Positions 21,181-32,175 of a stretch of 64,000 bases of DNA are shown here, piece after piece (the first letter of the stretch is position 1; each line of letters begins with the position of its first letter). Origin of the DNA: Trichopria drosophilae (taxonomy: Eukaryota > Arthropoda > Insecta > Hymenoptera > Diapriidae); the NCBI GenBank assembly GCA_030407085.1, contig CM059582.1:87968001-88032000 (forward strand), written 5' to 3'. Under the pieces are notes generated by a model. It ran no database searches, had not been told where the DNA came from, and saw only the letters and a list, made by a program, of their open reading frames with translations. The position numbers and the translations under genes were made by a program.

Positions 21181-21262
21181 CAATTGTACGGTGGTTGAGT
21201 GGATACAGCGGTGGACTTGTAAGTCAAAATTTTAAAGGTCGAACCTCCGTCGGGAAATATTT
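21181..21262 (+). other. tRNA-like module in right arm of T core copy 1
   Basis: Reads acggtggttgagtgg (A-box-like), gtggacttgtaagtc (anticodon-arm-like) and ggtcgaacctccgtcggg (B-box-like), in tRNA order and spacing. A T run follows, as for RNA polymerase III termination. It is too degenerate to be a working tRNA gene. Confidence 0.6.
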
Positions 21263-21546
21263 TTTTTCAATTTAATATACATACGATTGCCTATTCTTAA
21301 TACCCTACCTACTGAACTTATTGAATTGTTTTAATTTTTCCGAAAATCACGTATATCTAGCCTACTGAGTTAATTCTAAAAAAGTGAGATATTCACTTTT
21401 AGGGCGAAAACAATATTGTTGGTTTCCATTCCTATTATTTATTCCATTCATTATTATTAATGAATATAAATATCCTATTATTTGTAGACCAAAGCTGATT
21501 GAAAGAAAAGCGTTATGCACAATATAATATAATTAAAGAGAATATT

Positions 21547-21558
21547 ATTAGTAATAAT
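21547..21558 (+). repeat. Target-site duplication of LINE-A, left copy
   Basis: The 12 bases attagtaataat recur at 35447-35458, on the far side of LINE-A. The uninterrupted inverse copy of the target at about 40118-40136 has the motif once, which confirms the empty site. Confidence 0.85.
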
Positions 21559-22138
21559 AATATTCCGAGACTTCCGGTTGGCTAGGTGAGTGCGATTGCA
21601 TGGTATTTTGTTAGAGGATCTGCAAAAGATTTTACCAAGGTGCTGAAAAGACTTGCCCCTCAGGGAGTTTTGTTGCAGGCGACGAGAGTCGTTAAACCGT
21701 GAGCTAGGCGAAAAAGTAGCTCGTTTTTCCGATCGGAAGGTGAGCTAGAGAGAAAATTTTCCGAGGCTTCCACTCCTAACCTTAAAACGTCAAACCGGAA
21801 ACCGAAAACATAAAGAAAAAAATCGTAGGTTGGAAGGTGAGAAGGAGAGTGAGCTGGAAGAAGAGGTTGGGTTGAAAAATCGGCCAATTTTTGCGACGGA
21901 CTGTAAGTCATCTAGAACTCTTTGTTATAATTGTGAAATTCATTTTCGGCGACAACTTGCTTGTTTAGTTAGTACGCAAAGCGCGGGAAATTCGGGGGAA
22001 GTGACGTGAAGTCACTGGGAGTGAAAAAGAGTGGGAGAGAGAGAAAGCGAGGGAAGAGAGAAGACACCGAGCAACCGGACTCGCATTCAAGCTGTTGCGA
22101 GCACGCATGCGCACAGGAAGGAGTAGTGGCGGGAATGA

Positions 22139-22995
22139 GTGAGAAGTTGGGGCGAGAGAGTAAGAAAGGTTAAGAACGAGTTGAGTAGGGAGTCGAGTGA
22201 AAAGGGGTATCGACGGGAAAGCGCGGAAAATAAAGTAAAACGAGGGAGACCGAGCAAGGCCGAAGCCTTGAAGGCAGAGCGAGACAGCAGCACGAGCTCG
22301 AGAGCGAATGTGCAGTCGTGCCTGAAGAGAAGTAGGAAGGAAAGAGAGGATGCGAGCGAGAGTGAAAAAGAGGACAAGAGAATAGCGAAGAAAACAAAAA
22401 ATAAAAGAGCATCGCAAGAAAGCGTACAAAATATAGAGATGGAAGAGACGAAAAAAAATAATGAAGGAATTGCTGGACAAGCAGAAGGAAGAAATAATAG
22501 CAAAAATGGAAAAGGATAAAGAGGAGCTGAAACAAGAATGGAAAAATTTTAAGAAGGATTTTGAAAAACGAGAGAATGAAAGGGATGAAGAAATAAGAAA
22601 ATTAAAGGAAGAATTACAGGAGATGAAGAAGAAGAAGAAATTAGGGAGAGAAGAGAGAAAAGAAAAAATATTATAATAAAAGGAGCCGAATGTAGAGAGC
22701 AGGAAGAGAAAGCAGTGGTGAATGAAATACTAGGAGCTTTAATGTGAAAAAAGAGCGTGTGAAAGATGGGAAGGAATGTGGGAAAGGAACGAATGTGTAT
22801 ATAGATGACGATATGACAGTAAATGAGAAGAAAATGCAGAAGCAGATTAGAGAATGGGCCAAAAGTGAACGAAGCAAAGGAAAAAATGTAATTGTAAAAT
22901 ATAGCAGAGGCATATTAAACGGAAAAGAATATGTATGGAGTGAAAGAACTGAAAAGATGATGGAGAAGAAATTTCGTGAAGAAATGGATGTATGA
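22139..22995 (+). pseudogene. LINE-A ORF1-like region, frameshifted
   Basis: Three partly overlapping frames (22139-22519, 22461-22676, 22744-22995) together describe a highly charged protein. First comes a Lys/Arg/Glu/Ser-rich segment, then a long heptad-like coiled coil (MKELLDKQKEEIIAKMEKDK and onward). Last is a segment with MQKQIREWAKSERSKGKNVI that resembles the RNA-binding part of LINE ORF1 proteins. ORF1 proteins coat LINE RNA. At least two frameshifts separate the parts. No zinc knuckle is visible. Confidence 0.6.
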
Positions 22996-24230
22996 GAGTG
23001 CCTATGATAGTGCGAAGAGCAATTGTGAAATAGCTGAATGTTCTACGAGTGAAGATGTGAATAATGATGTGAATGAGAGTGAGAATGAAAATGAGAAGCA
23101 CAGCCATAAAGAATATTGCACAACAGTAGAGGGAAGAAATGAATCGAGTATGAGAGAAAATGAGAGAATTCAATATGTAGAAAGAGAATGTAAGAGTATG
23201 AATGGGGGTGAGAAGATAGGCGAGAAGGAAGGTGAGAGGGGGGAGGATGAAGGAGAGAAGTATGAATGGGACAAAAAGGGGAAGGGGGCGGGGGAAAGTG
23301 GGAGAAATAGGAAGGGGGAAAAGGATAAAAAGAGAGAAATATATAGAGGGGGGATAGAAGATAGGAGACAAGGAACAACAGTTATATTTTGGAATGTAGC
23401 CGGGGTTAAAAATCAAGACGAGGAATTTTGGGAGTTTATAAAACAATACGATATTATAGGTTTGACGGAAACTTGGATCGAAAAGAAGGGATGGGACTTG
23501 CTGAAGAATAGGCTGCCGGATGGGTGGATATGGAGATATCAAGCAGCAAGGCGTGAAAATAAAAAAGGAAGAGCAAGCTGGGGAATTATAACAGGATAAG
23601 AAAAGAATTAAAGGAATACGAAGTAGAAAATAATCAGATTGAAGGGTTACAAGAAAGAAATATAGATAGGGGAAGTATGTAGAATCTTTACAGTGTATAA
23701 CAAAAATGGGGAAGAAAGTATGCTAAGAGAAATTGACGAAAGAATAAAACCGGAAGAGGAGCAAACGCTAATATTGGGGGGAGATTTCAATGCGAGAATA
23801 GGGAAGAAGGGGGGATGGAATAGCGAAAGCGCGAAAGGGGAAGTAGAGGATAGAAAGTCGAAAGATAGGACAAAAGCATAAGCAAGGAAAGCAATTGATA
23901 CAATTGATAGAAGATAGGGGGTGGATAGTATTAAATGGAAATAAGGAAGGGGACGAAGAGGGGGAATGGACTTTTGAGAAAAAGGGGAAGAGATCAGTGA
24001 TAGACATAGGGATAGTAAATTGGGAGGCTTGGGAAAAGGTCAAATGCTTGAAAGTGGCAACTAGGCTAGATTCAGATCACCAGTCAATAATATTAAAGAT
24101 AGAGGAGGATATAGAGGGAAAGGAAGAAGAACAGGGCGTCGCCGGGAAAAGACAGGACTGGTCTGAAGAAGGGATAGGGCTTTATAGAACTCGACTAGAA
24201 GGGATAAAATGGAATAACAAGGGAGCAGTA
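22976..24230 (+). pseudogene. LINE-A ORF2, APE-type endonuclease part
   Basis: Endonuclease motifs are spread over three frames: FWNVAG (Asn, about 23390), LTETWIE (Glu, about 23465), LGGDFNARIG (Asp and Asn, about 23778) and LDSDHQSI (Asp-His, about 24073). These are the metal-binding and catalytic residues of APE-like nucleases that nick target DNA. Stops and shifts occur near 23600 and 23880. The reading frame is cut by LINE-B at 24231 and resumes at 32846, where the 7-base agcagta is duplicated. The first 380 bases are an unusually Glu- and Gly-rich linker. Confidence 0.8.
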
Positions 24231-24290
24231 GATAGATAGATAGATAGATAGATATATAGATAGATAGATATATAGATAGATAGATATTTA
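24231..24290 (-). repeat. GATA/TATC simple-repeat tail of LINE-B
   Basis: Tandem gata with some tata units marks the 3' end of LINE-B. A short tandem-repeat tail instead of poly(A) is known from CR1-like and some Jockey-group LINEs. Confidence 0.8.
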
Positions 24291-24420
24291 TTTCTGTACA
24301 TTTTGTTGTACAATATACAACTATACGAATATTCTTATAGTATTACATAGTTATGTGATCAGTACTTGACAAAGAGAATATAAATACAGACGTTAAGAAA
24401 AATTAAGTTTGATTTAGCAT

Positions 24421-25884
24421 TTAGTTTTTGTTTAAAAAGTCTTTTAGTTTTAATCTGCCGTCAAGGTTCGCGAAAAATGAAAAAGATTTCTTTTTGAAGA
24501 TGGTGAATGATGATGATGTACGAAGTGAGGATGGCATGAAATCCCAAATGTAAGATGCAACGATATGAAATGAAAATCTTAAAGATTCCGTGTTGAATTT
24601 GGAAATGGCCAGAGGTTTTACATCGCCTCTTACTGGTCTATTTGAGATATAAGCAGTAAAGAATCTAGCTAGGTGATTAGGCGTCATTGTACCCAATATT
24701 TTGTGGGTAAGGCAGGCTGCAAAATGACATCTGCGCATTCCCATAGTCAACCACCCTAGTTTCTTCCTGTAGGATGTTACGTGTTCAAATTTGTTTAAAC
24801 CATATACGTATCTAATTCCATCATTAACCTTAAGTTCAAGTTTTAACTCCTGCTCCCCAGACATGTTCGTAAATAACACAGAACAGTAGTCAACAAGGGG
24901 AAACCGCAGCATTTCAACAAGATGCTTACGGAGGGGGAAATTTGTACTTCGTCTGAAAAAACGTAGACGGTACATTAAAAAATTTATCTTTTTGCATGTC
25001 ATCTTGACATGTTCCTTCCACGTGAGTTCAGAGTCTAGTATAACTCCCAGACTGCGCACAGAGGACCTAAAAAATACCTTGGTGTTATTAATTTCGATGA
25101 AACTATTTGTCCCGCGAGATAGTTCACGAACATAAGCGTTTGACCCGAAAAATATAGCTTTTGTTTTAGAGATATTTTGAGATAGATTGTTGCGTGTGGC
25201 CGAACTTATAATATCAGCAGAAGCGAGGCTTAATTTGGTTTTTGTCTCATTTATATCATTAATATGACAATATTTCCGCACGTATATTCGTAGATCGCCA
25301 GCAATTATAACGTGTTTAATTTCATTATCTAGACCTAAAGCTATGTCATTTATATAGACAGCAAATAGTAATGGGCCAAGTATCGAGCCTTGTGGAACAC
25401 CTGTATTTACTTCTCTGAAGTTGGATTTGGTTCCATCCTTTCCTATCACTGCCTGGGTTCTACCCGCGAGATACGAACCAAACCAGTGCAAAGCATTGTT
25501 TGATAGTCCCAGTGTTGCAAGTTTTCGAAGAAGAGTGACATGACAAATCTTGTCAAAGGCTTTACTAAAATCAAACAACAGGAGAAATGTCACTCTACTT
25601 CGATCAATGCCTTTTCTGATGTCATCGGTTAGCTTAATAAGGGCAGTTTGAGTGCTACAACCAGAACGAAAACCAGACTGATATTCGTCCATAAGTCCAT
25701 TTGATTCAATAAAATCTGAGAACTGATGACAGACTAGTTTCTCTAGTACTTTAGAGAGAAAGCATAGGAGAGAGATCGGTCTGTAGTCGCCAAGACATGT
25801 AGGGACTGTAACCTTATTTAGGGACTTGACGAGCGATTTTTTCCATATTGTAAGTAAGACTGGTTTATAGAAGAGTTGAAGATG
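24421..25884 (-). pseudogene. LINE-B ORF2, reverse transcriptase part
   Basis: From 25692 down, the frame has QSGFRSGCSTQTALIKL, FLLLFDFSKAFDKI, GVPQGSILGPLLFAVYINDI and the thumb/C-terminal blocks typical of CR1/Jockey-group LINEs. The catalytic box, normally [FY]ADD, reads IIAGDLRIY, so the first Asp is Gly. This alone should kill polymerase activity. Between 25692 and 25884 the frame shifts relative to the endonuclease; the intervening DNA encodes the first RT blocks in other frames. No CCHC motif follows the thumb, unlike LINE-A. The ORF ends at 24421, about 190 bases before the simple-repeat tail. Confidence 0.85.
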
Positions 25885-27470
25885 TTACACAAATATTTTC
25901 CGATTTCTGGCAGAGCAGCCTGAACGACTGACAATACCTCTAGCCTGAGATCCAAGACTCTTTATTGTGAGTGAAATATCTAGAATTGAAATATTTTTCA
26001 ACTCGAATTTCTGATTTGGTCTATTATGTAAGAGTGACGAAAGGTAGTCGGAGACAGAAGGGGTATATGGGTCGAAAGATACCTTTGTGAAATATTCATT
26101 TAGTTGTTCCACCGTAAACTGATCAGGCATATCATTCGCACTGGAACAAATACCTAGATGTTTGAGTTCTTTCCATAGCTGCGACGGATCAGTCAAGTCA
26201 GACAGTCTATCATAATAGTAATCAAGGCGAGCAAACTCAATGGCTGAATGAGCAGTATCTCTAGCATGTCTGTAGTTGTGCAAGTCAAAGGGGTGTCTTG
26301 TGCGTCGAAATCGCCTGTACAGTCTGTCTCTATCAGTGATTAAATTTCGATGGAAAGAAGTGAACCAGGGATGCTTATTTTTTGATGCATTTATAGTTTT
26401 AAGTGGAATAAAAAGTTCAATAGCTTTATGTAAATTTGAATATAGCAAGTCTATGGAAGCATCTAAAGAGTTTATGTCATCAAGTAGAGTCCAGTCACAA
26501 ACATTTAAATAGCTAAGAAAACCTGTTAAATTTAAGTTCTTATAGTCGCGAAAGGAAAAAGATTTCTGATCGACTATCGGTACCGGTATAGAAAGAGTAG
26601 CAGCTATAAGGTCATGTCCGTCAGAAAAGGGCACTTCAGTTTTAGAGAATCTCGTAACGTATTTGTTGATAGTATCTGTCTTAGAATGTCCAGTCACCGT
26701 ATCTTGAGAGTCCACTATACATAAATCGAGCCAGGAATGTGATGACTTGGTATGAAATGTTGCTCCATGTGGAATGAGTTGCAAGGAATTTTCGTCAATA
26801 AATTTTCTAATAAACCGAGCATCTTCAGAGTTTGATAGCTGATTTGCATTGAAATCACCAAGTATAACTTTGGAAGAGTAACAGTGCATACAGCTCAATA
26901 GCTTGTCAATGAAGTCATTATCTTTGGTAAAAGGAGCATGCGAGGGTCTATAGACTACAGCTACAAAGATAGGATTTCCGCCTGCAAAAGACACTTCACA
27001 AAAAATGTACTCTGGAAAACCAGGCTGTCCCCGCCATACTGTGTTTGATAAACACAGGACTTTACAAAAGAGAGAATTGTGAATAAAGAGTGCAACCCCG
27101 CCGCCATGAATATTACGATCATGTCTAAGGAGAGTATAATTTGAAAGACTTACCAGAGATGTGTCGATATGTTTATCCAATTTAGTTTCAGTCACAGCTA
27201 TTATGTGAAAGTGCGGTTTGTCGGCTAAGTAAAATTTAATCATCTCAATTCGGGCTCTAAGGGAATTCACGTTATTATGACAAACTCTAAGGTTATCTTC
27301 TGTTCTTTTCTTTTTATACGCAGAATGTAGATCTTGAGATAGGTTAGAATGAGATACAGTGGAAGAAGAGGGCTGAAGATGAGATAGAGCAGGTGATAGT
27401 GAAATGGAATGATGTGATGTAGATGAGATATGGGAATGATGTGATTTATGATTAATGAGAACTCGCGAGG
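25885..27470 (-). pseudogene. LINE-B ORF2, APE-type endonuclease part
   Basis: The frame is open upstream of the GTG at 27270 up to the TIR insertion near 27472. Motifs include VCHNNVNSLRARIEMIKF, AVTETKLD (Glu), HGGGVALFIH, VVYRPSHAPF, ILGDFNANQL (Asp-Asn) and FSDGHDLIAA (Asp-His, where Ser-Asp-His is usual). The chain then continues into the linker with WFTSFHRNLITDRDRLYRRF, which precedes RT in Jockey/CR1 elements. It nicks the target to prime reverse transcription. The ORF ends at 25885 by a frameshift into RT. The Asp-Gly-His form of the last motif is an extra residue difference worth noting. Confidence 0.85.
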
Positions 27471-27933
27471 CACCCTACTCGAAAAGGAGGATAGAAAAGT
27501 ATAGGATTTTTTCCAATATTTTCCTATCCTATTTTTGGCACGAATTAATTCTATATTTTTCTATCCTAACTAAAGTGGATAGAAATTGATAGGATTTGTT
27601 TCGATATTTTTCTATACTACGTTCGTCACGAATTTCATCCCAGCAAACCGAAAAGGATTAACAAGAATTGAAAAATTGAATACTTCTAAATGACATTTTT
27701 CGATGCCCAGCAAACCAAGAATGATTGAGAAGCATTGAAACTTTCAATACTTCTGAATCCTATTTCTGTATCCTTCAGTAAGAATTAAGAAGCATAGCAA
27801 ATTTTAATTTTTTGTTTTTAAATTTTTTCCTCTTTGTATACAAAATAATTTTTTTTTATTTTTAATTTTATTATTATTTTTTATTTAATTAAAATATTTT
27901 TTAACTTTTTTAGTTGATTTAATTATCTTAAGA

Positions 27934-28045
27934 AAGTTGTTCTCAAGCGGTCACCTATCCAAGTAGTGTTCCCCACCAAGAATACTTGACTAGAAACAAC
28001 GATCGCGCGCGACACCGACCACTGGTCTACCAGTGTCGATCACTA
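27934..28045 (-). other. 5S-rRNA-like sequence (pseudogene or 5S-derived SINE part)
   Basis: On the minus strand it reads tacttggataggtgaccgct then tgagaac, close to the 5S rRNA C-box region (tacttggatggg(a/t)gaccgcctgggaa). Upstream, agtcaagtattcttggtggg stands at the place of the 5S A box, and a gatcg matches the helix before it. The 5' third of 5S is not recognisable. It is too diverged to be a functional rRNA gene. Confidence 0.6.
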
Positions 28046-28078
28046 TCAGTAACGTAATATGATATTTCTGTTACACAT

Positions 28079-28560
28079 TAAAATTTTTAAAAATTCTTAA
28101 TTATCTCAAAAACGGCAAGAGATAAGCAAAATATGACAAAATTTTGGAGGCTATCAGAAGGGGGGATCCCATTGAGTCGGTTAATGCGTACATATGAACG
28201 AATTTTGAAAATTAGCAAAACTGAAAATTTTCAAAATTCTCAAATATCTCGAAAACGGCAAGAGATAAGTAAAATCTGACAAAATTTTTTGGGGGTTCAT
28301 CGATAGGGAGGATGACCTGGAGTCGATTAATTCATACATGCAAACGGATTTTTGAAATTTGCAAAACTGAAAATTTCCAAATTCTCAAATATCTTGAAAA
28401 CGGCAAGAGATACGTAAAATCTGACAAAATTTTGGGGGTGTATTGATAGGGGGGATGACCTCGAGTTGGTTAATTCATACATGTAAACAGATTTTAAAAA
28501 TTTGCAAACCTGAAAATTCTCAAATATCTCGAAATGGCAAGACATAAGCGAAATCTTGAT
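28079..28560 (+). repeat. Tandem array of about 144-bp units
   Basis: The motif aa(c/t)ggcaaga(g/c)ata recurs at 28111, 28254, 28399 and 28532, within units that also share tgacaaaattttggggg, ggatgacct and gttaattcatacatg. Spacings are 143, 145 and 133 bases. Noncoding, satellite-like. Confidence 0.85.
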
Positions 28561-28832
28561 AGTAAAACAATTTAAAAATGTTCATACTTCAGGAATACTC
28601 TGGAAGGATAAAAGCACTCGCATCACACGACTCGATGAAGCATTGAGAAGATTTTAAAATTAGTCCCACAAATGCCTCTAGAAGTATTCAAAAAGGAGTA
28701 TCCGTGAGCATTGAAAATATTCGCATACATGCTTCCAAAAGAATTACGAAGCATTCGCAAACGATTCGATGACGATGCAATTAGACAAGGTTTGAATTCT
28801 AACCATCAAATATCGATTTTCATACGAAATGA

Positions 28833-29327
28833 CAAAAAAAGGACAAAGGACAAGATATTTCCCCCGCGTTAATGACGATTTGTCTATTTGCGGGTCGGCT
28901 CTCGGGTGGCGAGGTACAGGACAGAGACAGACAGTACAATGACAGAACTAGGCATATACAACACAACACCCACCCAGAGCCGGTCCCCCCTACCCCAATA
29001 TCGGTACCATCAGCAGATTCGGCGGTCTGTGCCTTAGCGAGTACGACGCGGGGCTTATCCCCTCTTTATCCGAGATAAGACCCACGACGTACCGACCGCG
29101 GATAAGACGCTGATGGTACCGATAACTGCCGACGGGGGTCGGCAGCGGTCCCAAATTCGTACCTTCGCCCAGCAAAGTTCCCCGGTTATTCCACACTGGA
29201 CATAAGCAGCGAAAATTGCAGGACGGGGATTCGAACTCGGGCCCTTCGCGACGTTCAGTTCGGGCGGACTAAGACTGACGCCTTAGCCCGCACGACCATC
29301 ACGCCGCTGGTCGCTTTATCCTTTATC
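28833..29327 (-). mobile_element. tRNA-derived SINE, copy 1
   Basis: The 5' head on the minus strand has an A-box-like gatggtcgtgcgggctaagg and a near-canonical B box gagttcgaatcccc. The body is GC-rich, and the 3' end is a gtcctttgtcc simple tail. A 12-bp target duplication, catacgaaatga, lies at 28821-28832 and 29328-29339. It is nearly identical to copy 2 at 56276-56752. Confidence 0.9.
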
Positions 29328-29757
29328 CATACGAAATGATTCAGAATAGATCTATGATTCATAAGGATACAATTCATTTTTTAAGAGTACTAAAATGTAT
29401 TCAAAATAAGCATACAAGTGTATTGTAAAGAATTCGATTATAGAAATAGATTCAAAATCTTGATGGCATTTTTACAGTAAGATTAAATGTATTCATAAAG
29501 ACTGCGATTGGTCACGTGACAACACATTCGCTGAATTAAAAAGTACTGGAAAGATAGAAAGTATACAAAAGCATTGTGTACTGTTAATGAATGTATTCAC
29601 GAGTATAGGCTCAGGCGGCACAAAAAATTATTCAAAATAGAAAAAGATTGGAAAAATCAAGAAATGGGATTCAAAAAAGAAAATTGAATCTTTTGTGAAC
29701 ATTGCTATCCTTTTCGGTTTGCTGGGATACACACACATGCGCGCGCGCAGACACACG

Positions 29758-30550
29758 CGCGTAGTGTTTTGTTCTTCAAGTGGTCTGTTCCATAGTTTTC
29801 GTTGTCCAGGTGTTCCGCACCATAGTTTTTCGCCGTCTCTAGGTCGACTGCTCCATAGTTTTTGGTATCCAGGTGGTCCGCTCCATAGTTTTAGTTGTCC
29901 AGGTGTTCCGCACCGTAGTTTTTCGCAGTCTAGATCGACCACTCCATAGTTTTCGGTATCTAGGCAGTTTACTCCATAGTTTTCGTTGTCCAGGTGTTCC
30001 GCACCATAGTTTTTCGCCGTCTAGGTCGACCGCTCCATAGTTTTCGATATCTAGGTGGTCCGCTTTATAGTTTTTATTGTCCAGATGTTCCGCCGCATAG
30101 TTTTTCGCCTGGACGGTGAAAAACTACGGTGCGGAATACTTAGACACCGAAAACTACGGAGCGGTCGATCTGGACGGCGTAAAACGACGGTGCGGAATAC
30201 CTAAATATCGAAAACTATGGAGTTGTCGACCTGAACGGCAAAAAACTACGGGGAGGAATACCTAGACACCGAAAACTACGGAGCGGTCGACCTGGGCGTC
30301 GAAAAATTACGGTGCGGAATACCGAGACACCGAAAACTACGGAGCGGTCGACCTGGACGTCGAAAAACTACGGTGCGGAATATCTAGACACCGAAAACTA
30401 CGGAGCGGTCGACCTAGACGTCAAAAACTACGGAGCGGAATACCTAGACATCGAAAACTACGGAGCGGTCGACCTGGACGTCAAAAACTACGGTGCGGAA
30501 TACCTAGACACCGAAAACTGCGGAGCGGTCGACCTGGACCGTAAAAATAT
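29758..30550. repeat. Fold-back array 1: tandem repeats in two inverted arms
   Basis: The left arm to about 30112 is built from roughly 31-bp units around ccatagttttcg and ccaggtg(g/t)tccg. The right arm carries the complementary units (gaaaactacgg, cggtcgacctgg). Units alternate in a longer period of about four. The right arm happens to encode an in-frame repeat peptide, but nothing suggests it is a gene. Confidence 0.85.
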
Positions 30551-30936
30551 AAAAATCTTGAAACATTTTGATTCGTTTTGATAGAATTTCTATAAATTTT
30601 TAGGATACATAATGATAAAAGTGTAATGAGATACATTTGGATTGATTCTCTATACACGATTGGGATAGAAATTTATTGATTTTACCTAATGGATAGAAAA
30701 ATATTAACATTGGCTTTACTTGAAGTATTCAGATAGGATAAGAATTGATAGATTTACATTATGTGCCAAAAATAGGATTCAAAAGCATACGAATCACGCA
30801 GAATTTCTATACTTTTCTATGCTTTTCTATCCTCCTTTTCGAGTAGGGCAGTTTTGAGATAACTTATGTCTAACATAAAAAAGAATTGAGATCCTCCTTC
30901 GTAGTGATGAGAAGTGGTATATCTTCTTTCTTGCGT

Positions 30937-32175
30937 TTAACAAAAATTTGTCCATTTCTTGTAAAAAACGTACTTATTTTCATCTTGCTTAGACTTCTGC
31001 AAGACTTCTTTCTTGAGCTCCCACTCGGCCCCTTCAAGAAATTCGTTTATGTTGATGAGAGTAGGTGTTAATTGTAAAGTACAACCAGCTTGAGTAAGTA
31101 TATTTTCATCCAGACTAGAAGAGTGGAGCTTTCTCATTTTGATTTTGGCCTGAATAATAGACTGAGCAAGAGCCAGCGAGTTTAGAGTTACTAAAATAGA
31201 AGGAGACCTTATTTTCTTCATTGTACTAAAATTTACATTCATCGATGAACTATGACCCATACTTCCATCAGCTACTTGTAGAGTTGTGTCGGTGATCGAT
31301 GATTTTTCTAAGGAATTGCCTGCTTTTTTAGATATTAATTGTCTGGCGGAAATTATATCATGTGGTATAATTGAAGGTCGAACCGCATTTAGAACTGCAA
31401 AAGCGATTTTCTCATAGTCAGTAGCTTTCCCGTAGTCAATTCCACTGATAACTATGTTAGAGCTAGGAGAGTGACGACTTGTATTGAGCTTAGAGATCAT
31501 GGAGGAAAGTTTTTTATTTTGCTCTTCTAGTTTTTTTACCTTTTCGGTCATAGCATGATCGACAGTCGTGTTCTGGGAAACTTAACTGTTAACCAAGTCA
31601 CGCAGGGACTGCTGATTTGTTTTAAGCGATTTAATTTCTTCTTCAACTACATCAACTCGATTTATCAATGATGGCAACTGGTCCAACAGAGCAACCCTTT
31701 CATTAAGTAATGATATCTGGTACGCGACATTTTTAAGAGATTCGTCAGTGTTCGTTTGAAGTGTACCAATATTTGTCGTAAGACCATTAACATCGCTAGC
31801 AAGACCTTCAAGTTTCTTTAAGATCATATTAGAGACTGGATCAAGGGTTGGTATCGCAGATGCTGCTTCCAATGAAGTCCCGGAGGTCTCCACTATGGGA
31901 GTGAAGAATGGAAGATTCAAATTTAAGAGATCAGCTTGACTAATTTCTGATGTAACAGAGTTATTGCGAGTGCTCACTTCTTGAACTGTTGTTCCCAATA
32001 ATTCTCTACATTTCTCACAAATTTTTGTAGTAGAGCCAACAGTGTTCTTGACAGTGACGAAATTCTTCGTACAATTCGTATGATGAGGTTTAAGACAATT
32101 TTGGTATTCAATTGGCCTTGATTTACCACTGAAAACCTTTTTGCATGTTCCACACGTTTCGTCATTTCTCATCAT
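30937..32175 (-). pseudogene. LINE-B ORF1: PHD-like zinc finger, coiled coil, RNA-binding region
   Basis: The N-terminal Cys/His pattern (CGTCKKVF, HHTNC, CEKCREL) resembles a PHD-type finger, as in CR1-group ORF1 proteins. A coiled coil follows (LNERVALLDQLPSLINRVDV), interrupted by a single in-frame TAA at 31582-31584. The same frame continues (KVKKLEEQNKKL) into a region with NIVISGID and ILVTLNSL that looks like the RRM-type part of LINE ORF1. It ends at 30937, and the likely original C-terminus (RKKEDIPLLIT) lies in another frame just below. ORF1 binds LINE RNA. Confidence 0.8.

Larger units (their letters stand above)
20401..21546. repeat. T element, palindromic core copy 1 (long inverted repeats, tRNA-like modules facing outward)
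   Basis: Sequence at 20462-20590 is repeated in inverse form at 21130-21240. Both arms carry caattgtacggtg(a/g)ttgagtgg reading away from the centre. A smaller hairpin (20679-20788) lies inside. The same core occurs in flipped orientation at 38590-39345. No transposase is encoded, so this is a non-autonomous element. Confidence 0.75.
27472..30848. mobile_element. TIR element inside LINE-B, with a nested second TIR element
   Basis: The ends are inverted: ccctactcgaaaaggagg at the left and cctccttttcgagtaggg at the right. Subterminal DNA shares motifs such as tcctatttttggcac in both arms. The dinucleotide ca lies on each side, and a longer target duplication is not visible. A second pair, cccagcaaaccgaaaagg (27653) and ccttttcggtttgctggg (ending near 29726), marks another TIR element inside. 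No transposase is encoded. The interior holds a 5S-like sequence, a tandem array, a SINE and a fold-back array. Confidence 0.75.

Noticed and set aside
22087..22535. Several antisense ORFs rich in Phe, Leu and Ser opposite LINE-A
   Set aside because: The purine-rich coding strand lacks the bases needed for antisense stops, so long antisense frames are expected by composition.
27934..28045. Functional 5S rRNA gene
   Set aside because: The 5' third is missing or unrecognisable and the A-box region is diverged.
28990..29196. 68-codon ORF in the SINE, also present at 56435-56641
   Set aside because: Both copies are nearly identical SINEs, so the shared frame has no weight as coding evidence.
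30312..30581. 89-codon ORF with a repeating peptide (NYGAEYLD, NYGAVDLD)
   Set aside because: It is the translation of fold-back array units; the inverted arm has no equivalent coding constraint.
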